Of a stretch of 6,861 nucleotides of DNA, positions 5,322-6,861 are shown one piece after another (within the stretch, counting starts at the first letter, position 1; each line of letters starts with the position of its first letter). The DNA is from Propionibacteriaceae bacterium (GTDB taxonomy: Bacteria > Actinomycetota > Actinomycetes > Propionibacteriales > Propionibacteriaceae). The translations under genes were made by a program, and so were the position numbers. The stretch is taken from the NCBI GenBank assembly GCA_003158895.1, contig PMLO01000097.1, positions 7,208 to 14,068 on the forward strand, given 5' to 3'. The notes beneath the pieces were generated by a model. That model did not search any database and was not told the origin of the DNA. It saw only the letters and a list, made by a program, of their open reading frames with translations.

Positions 5322-6179
5322 GGCGGCTCCCGCGCGCAGGTCTCGGGCCACCGCGGCGGCCGCCAGCGACACCCGGTCCTCCAGCAACCCCGCCCCGCTG
5401 ATCTTGTGTCGGCTCCGGCCTCCCACGCGGACCGCGACCGGCGGGCTGAGCGCGGCGAGCTGGTCGACCACCGACTGTGCCGCCTCGACGTCCGACTCGA
5501 GATGCACCCCCAGTACGGCAGCGCGCGCGCCGACCTCGCTCGCGACCGACTTCCAGTCGTCGAGCGGTACGTCCGCCCCGAGATAGATCGCGTTCACCCC
5601 GGCTCGCCGAAGACACGCGGCGAACGCCAGCAGCATCAGCTCGTGGCGTCCGCCTTGGGGAAGCCCGACCAGCACCGGCACACCGCCCTGCGGCCGCGCG
5701 TCCTCGAAGTGCGCCGACAGGTGCCGCGCCACCGCGGCGCTCGCGAAGTGCTCCTGCGCGACGCTGATCCGGCCGCTCTGCCACGCGTCGCCGAGGCGCT
5801 CCAGCTCGTACGGGAGCCAGCAGTCGACGACGTCGTCGAAGTCGGTCGCCGCGAACGCGTCGTTGAGCACGGCGTGGAGCACCTCGGGATTGAGCTCCGC
5901 CGCGGCTGACACCAGATCGAGAGACCCATCAGCCACCGGGGTTGTGTCGGTGTGACCTCGGACCGCCGATCCCCGTACGGTCCTCGCGGCCAGCGACGCC
6001 GGGACCCCGTTGTTGACCAACGCGGCCATCACCCTCAGGACCGCGACCTGGTCATCGTCGTACAGCCTGTATCCGGCGGCAGAGCGCGCTGGCTCGACCA
6101 CCTGGTACCGGCGCTCCCAGACGCGGAGCGTCGCCTCTGAGACGCCTGTCAACGCTGACACCTGTTTGACCGCGTACAC
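5319..6179 (-). CDS. MerR-type regulator with cobalamin-binding-like domain (CarH/LitR type)
   Basis: Role: probable transcriptional repressor of the divergent idi and linked isoprenoid/carotenoid genes, of the family that senses light through adenosylcobalamin. Seen: 286 residues. The MerR winged helix is at 1-70 (YAVKQVSALTGVSEATLRVWERRYQVVEPARS, then GYRLYDDDQV). A helical B12-binding-2-like domain (about 85-160) contains WQSGRISVAQEHF, giving Trp133-x9-Glu143-His144, equivalent to Trp131/Glu141/His142 of Thermus CarH. A Rossmann-like half (about 166-280) has GRHELM with His179 aligning to the lower cobalt ligand His177, YLGADVPLDDW, and Gly253-Gly254. Odd: in the ExHxxG-x41-SxV-x26-GG signature the spacing is exact, but Glu, Gly, Ser and Val are replaced by Gly177, Met182, Gly224 and His226. 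Gln134 replaces the CarH His132. Start: GTG 6179, with a weak GGGAAG about 12 nt upstream. MerR-family membership is certain; B12 or light sensing is inferred. Confidence 0.9.
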   Translation of the reverse strand: MYAVKQVSALTGVSEATLRVWERRYQVVEPARSAAGYRLYDDDQVAVLRVMAALVNNGVPASLAARTVRGSAVRGHTDTTPVADGSLDLVSAAAELNPEVLHAVLNDAFAATDFDDVVDCWLPYELERLGDAWQSGRISVAQEHFASAAVARHLSAHFEDARPQGGVPVLVGLPQGGRHELMLLAFAACLRRAGVNAIYLGADVPLDDWKSVASEVGARAAVLGVHLESDVEAAQSVVDQLAALSPPVAVRVGGRSRHKISGAGLLEDRVSLAAAAVARDLRAGAA

Positions 6180-6211
6180 GCGTCGCCCGCTTCCCGAATC
6201 GATTCCAGGTC

Positions 6212-6243
6212 ATGCTACACAACCTTGAACAAGGATTGGACAG
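6212..6243 (-). promoter_or_regulatory. Putative MerR-type promoter of the CarH-like gene
   Basis: On the minus strand, -10 TAGCAT (6217-6212) is 20 bp from a weak -35 CTGTCC (6243-6238). The CCTTGAACAAGG palindrome (6223-6234) lies almost centred in this long spacer, which is the classical geometry of MerR-regulated promoters. The -35 matches consensus at only 3 of 6 positions. A perfect GAATCGATTC palindrome (6196-6205) falls near the expected transcript start. Autoregulation is inferred. Confidence 0.35.
6220..6241 (+). repeat. Operator-like direct repeat, copy 1
   Basis: First copy of a 22-bp sequence: CAACCTT, four variable or shared central bases around ACAA, then ATTGGAC. It matches copy 2 at 18 of 22 positions. 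It contains the perfect-arm palindrome CCTTG-AA-CAAGG (6223-6234). It lies just upstream of the idi -35 and inside the putative promoter of the CarH-like gene, so one bound protein could affect both genes. Confidence 0.65.
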
Positions 6244-6247
6244 CCCC

Positions 6248-6277
6248 TTGACGGGGTAAGTGGTCCTCACCTAAGTT
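6248..6277 (+). promoter_or_regulatory. Putative idi promoter
   Basis: -35 TTGACG (6248-6253, 5 of 6 consensus bases) and -10 TAAGTT (6272-6277, TANNNT) are separated by 18 bp. The expected transcript start is near 6284, leaving a short leader before ATG 6311. The two 22-bp repeats bracket this promoter, one ending 6 bp before the -35 and the other starting 4 bp after the -10. Confidence 0.55.
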
Positions 6278-6281
6278 GGAG

Positions 6282-6303
6282 CAACCTTATACAAACATTG
6301 GAC
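6282..6303 (+). repeat. Operator-like direct repeat, copy 2
   Basis: Second copy of the 22-bp sequence, starting 62 bp after copy 1, about six helical turns, so both copies face the same side of the DNA. It covers the expected idi transcript start. TAAGTTG (6272-6278) just before it is an imperfect inverted partner of its CAACCTTA (6282-6289). Confidence 0.65.
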
Positions 6304-6310
6304 GGACGTC

Positions 6311-6861
6311 ATGGCCTTGCAGCACAAGACACGACAACTTCACTCGGACGACCTCGGATCCGACGACGTCGTCCTCGTCGATGACGCGGGAACCGCGATC
6401 GGTACGGCCCCCAGGGCCGAGGTCCACACCACCGCGACGCCGCTGCACCTCGCCTTCTCCACCTACCTCTTCAACGCTCGCGGTGAGGTGCTGCTCACCC
6501 GACGGGCGCTGGGCAAGAAGACCTGGCCCGGCGTCTGGACGAACTCCTGCTGCGGGCACCCCCGCGCAGGGGAGTCCCTCGAAGACGCGGCGCGGCGCCG
6601 GATCCGCGAGGAGCTGGGGCTCACCGTCGGCCCGCTGGTCCCGCTCCTTCCCGAGTTCCGGTACCGCGCCGTCGATGTGTCCGGCATCGTCGAGAACGAG
6701 ATCTGCCCTGTCTTCGCCGGGTACGTGACCGAGGTGGATCCCCGCCCCAACACCGACGAGGTCGCCGACTGGGCCTGGGTGCCGTGGGAGAAGTTCGCCG
6801 ACGCGATCATCGCCACGCCCCACGTGTACAGCCCGTGGGCAGCGCTGCAGGTGCCGTTGCT
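6311..6861 (+). CDS. idi: Type I isopentenyl-diphosphate delta-isomerase (3' end beyond window)
   Basis: Role: interconverts isopentenyl and dimethylallyl diphosphate in the cytoplasm, supplying both C5 units for isoprenoids such as carotenoids and quinones. Seen: 183 residues before the right edge; E. coli Idi is 182 long, so nearly the whole enzyme is present. The Nudix-like fold carries RAEVHTTATPLHLAFSTYLFN (35-55), TNSCCGHPRAG (77-87), RRRIREELG (95-103) and ENEICPVFAGY (128-138). With a constant offset of 14 from E. coli, the catalytic Cys67 and Glu116 are Cys81 and Glu130, and metal ligands His25, His32, His69 and Glu114 are His39, His46, His83 and Glu128. An additional Cys80 precedes the catalytic one. 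Start: ATG 6311 with only a weak GGACGG upstream. It is divergent from the CarH-like regulator and probably the first gene of a carotenoid operon continuing off the window. It is truncated by the window, not by mutation. Confidence 0.95.
   Translation, partial: MALQHKTRQLHSDDLGSDDVVLVDDAGTAIGTAPRAEVHTTATPLHLAFSTYLFNARGEVLLTRRALGKKTWPGVWTNSCCGHPRAGESLEDAARRRIREELGLTVGPLVPLLPEFRYRAVDVSGIVENEICPVFAGYVTEVDPRPNTDEVADWAWVPWEKFADAIIATPHVYSPWAALQVPL

Overview
The window is GC-rich DNA with strong G/C bias at third codon positions, GTG starts alongside ATG, and several genes that look leaderless. Together with DUF3566, DUF4232 and CarH/LitR-type proteins this points to an actinobacterium. A Nocardioidaceae-like organism is possible, but that is a guess from style only. 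I see no insertion sequences, CRISPR arrays, tRNA or rRNA.

Layout from left to right: (1) the 5' part of a minus-strand membrane protein with a NapH/NosR-like 4Fe-4S motif, running off the left edge; (2) an intergenic region with spaced GTGAAGGA repeats; (3) a plus-strand DUF3566 membrane protein followed after 58 bp by a long-form serine O-acetyltransferase (cysE); (4) a minus-strand inositol-monophosphatase-superfamily phosphatase converging on cysE with a 12-bp overlap; (5) a small plus-strand AraC regulator; (6) a minus-strand DUF4232 lipoprotein; (7) a plus-strand VOC/glyoxalase-fold protein; (8) a minus-strand MerR-type regulator with a cobalamin-binding-like C-terminal half (CarH/LitR type); (9) a divergent plus-strand type I isopentenyl-diphosphate isomerase (idi), cut by the right edge near its C-terminus.

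The most coherent system is at the right end. A CarH/LitR-like regulator is divergent from idi, which supplies isoprenoid precursors, so this is probably the edge of a light- or B12-responsive carotenoid cluster. The 131-bp gap between them holds two copies of a 22-bp sequence (18/22 identical) whose starts are 62 bp apart. They bracket a good idi promoter, and one contains a palindrome centred in the putative promoter of the regulator. The regulator keeps the Trp-x9-Glu-His and lower-ligand His of CarH but has lost most other residues of the classical cobalamin signature.

The AraC and VOC genes look like a regulator-effector pair separated by the oppositely oriented lipoprotein gene. The two convergent junctions (AraC/lipoprotein and VOC/MerR) carry related hairpin sequences, so the lipoprotein-VOC segment is bracketed by direct copies of the same intergenic element.
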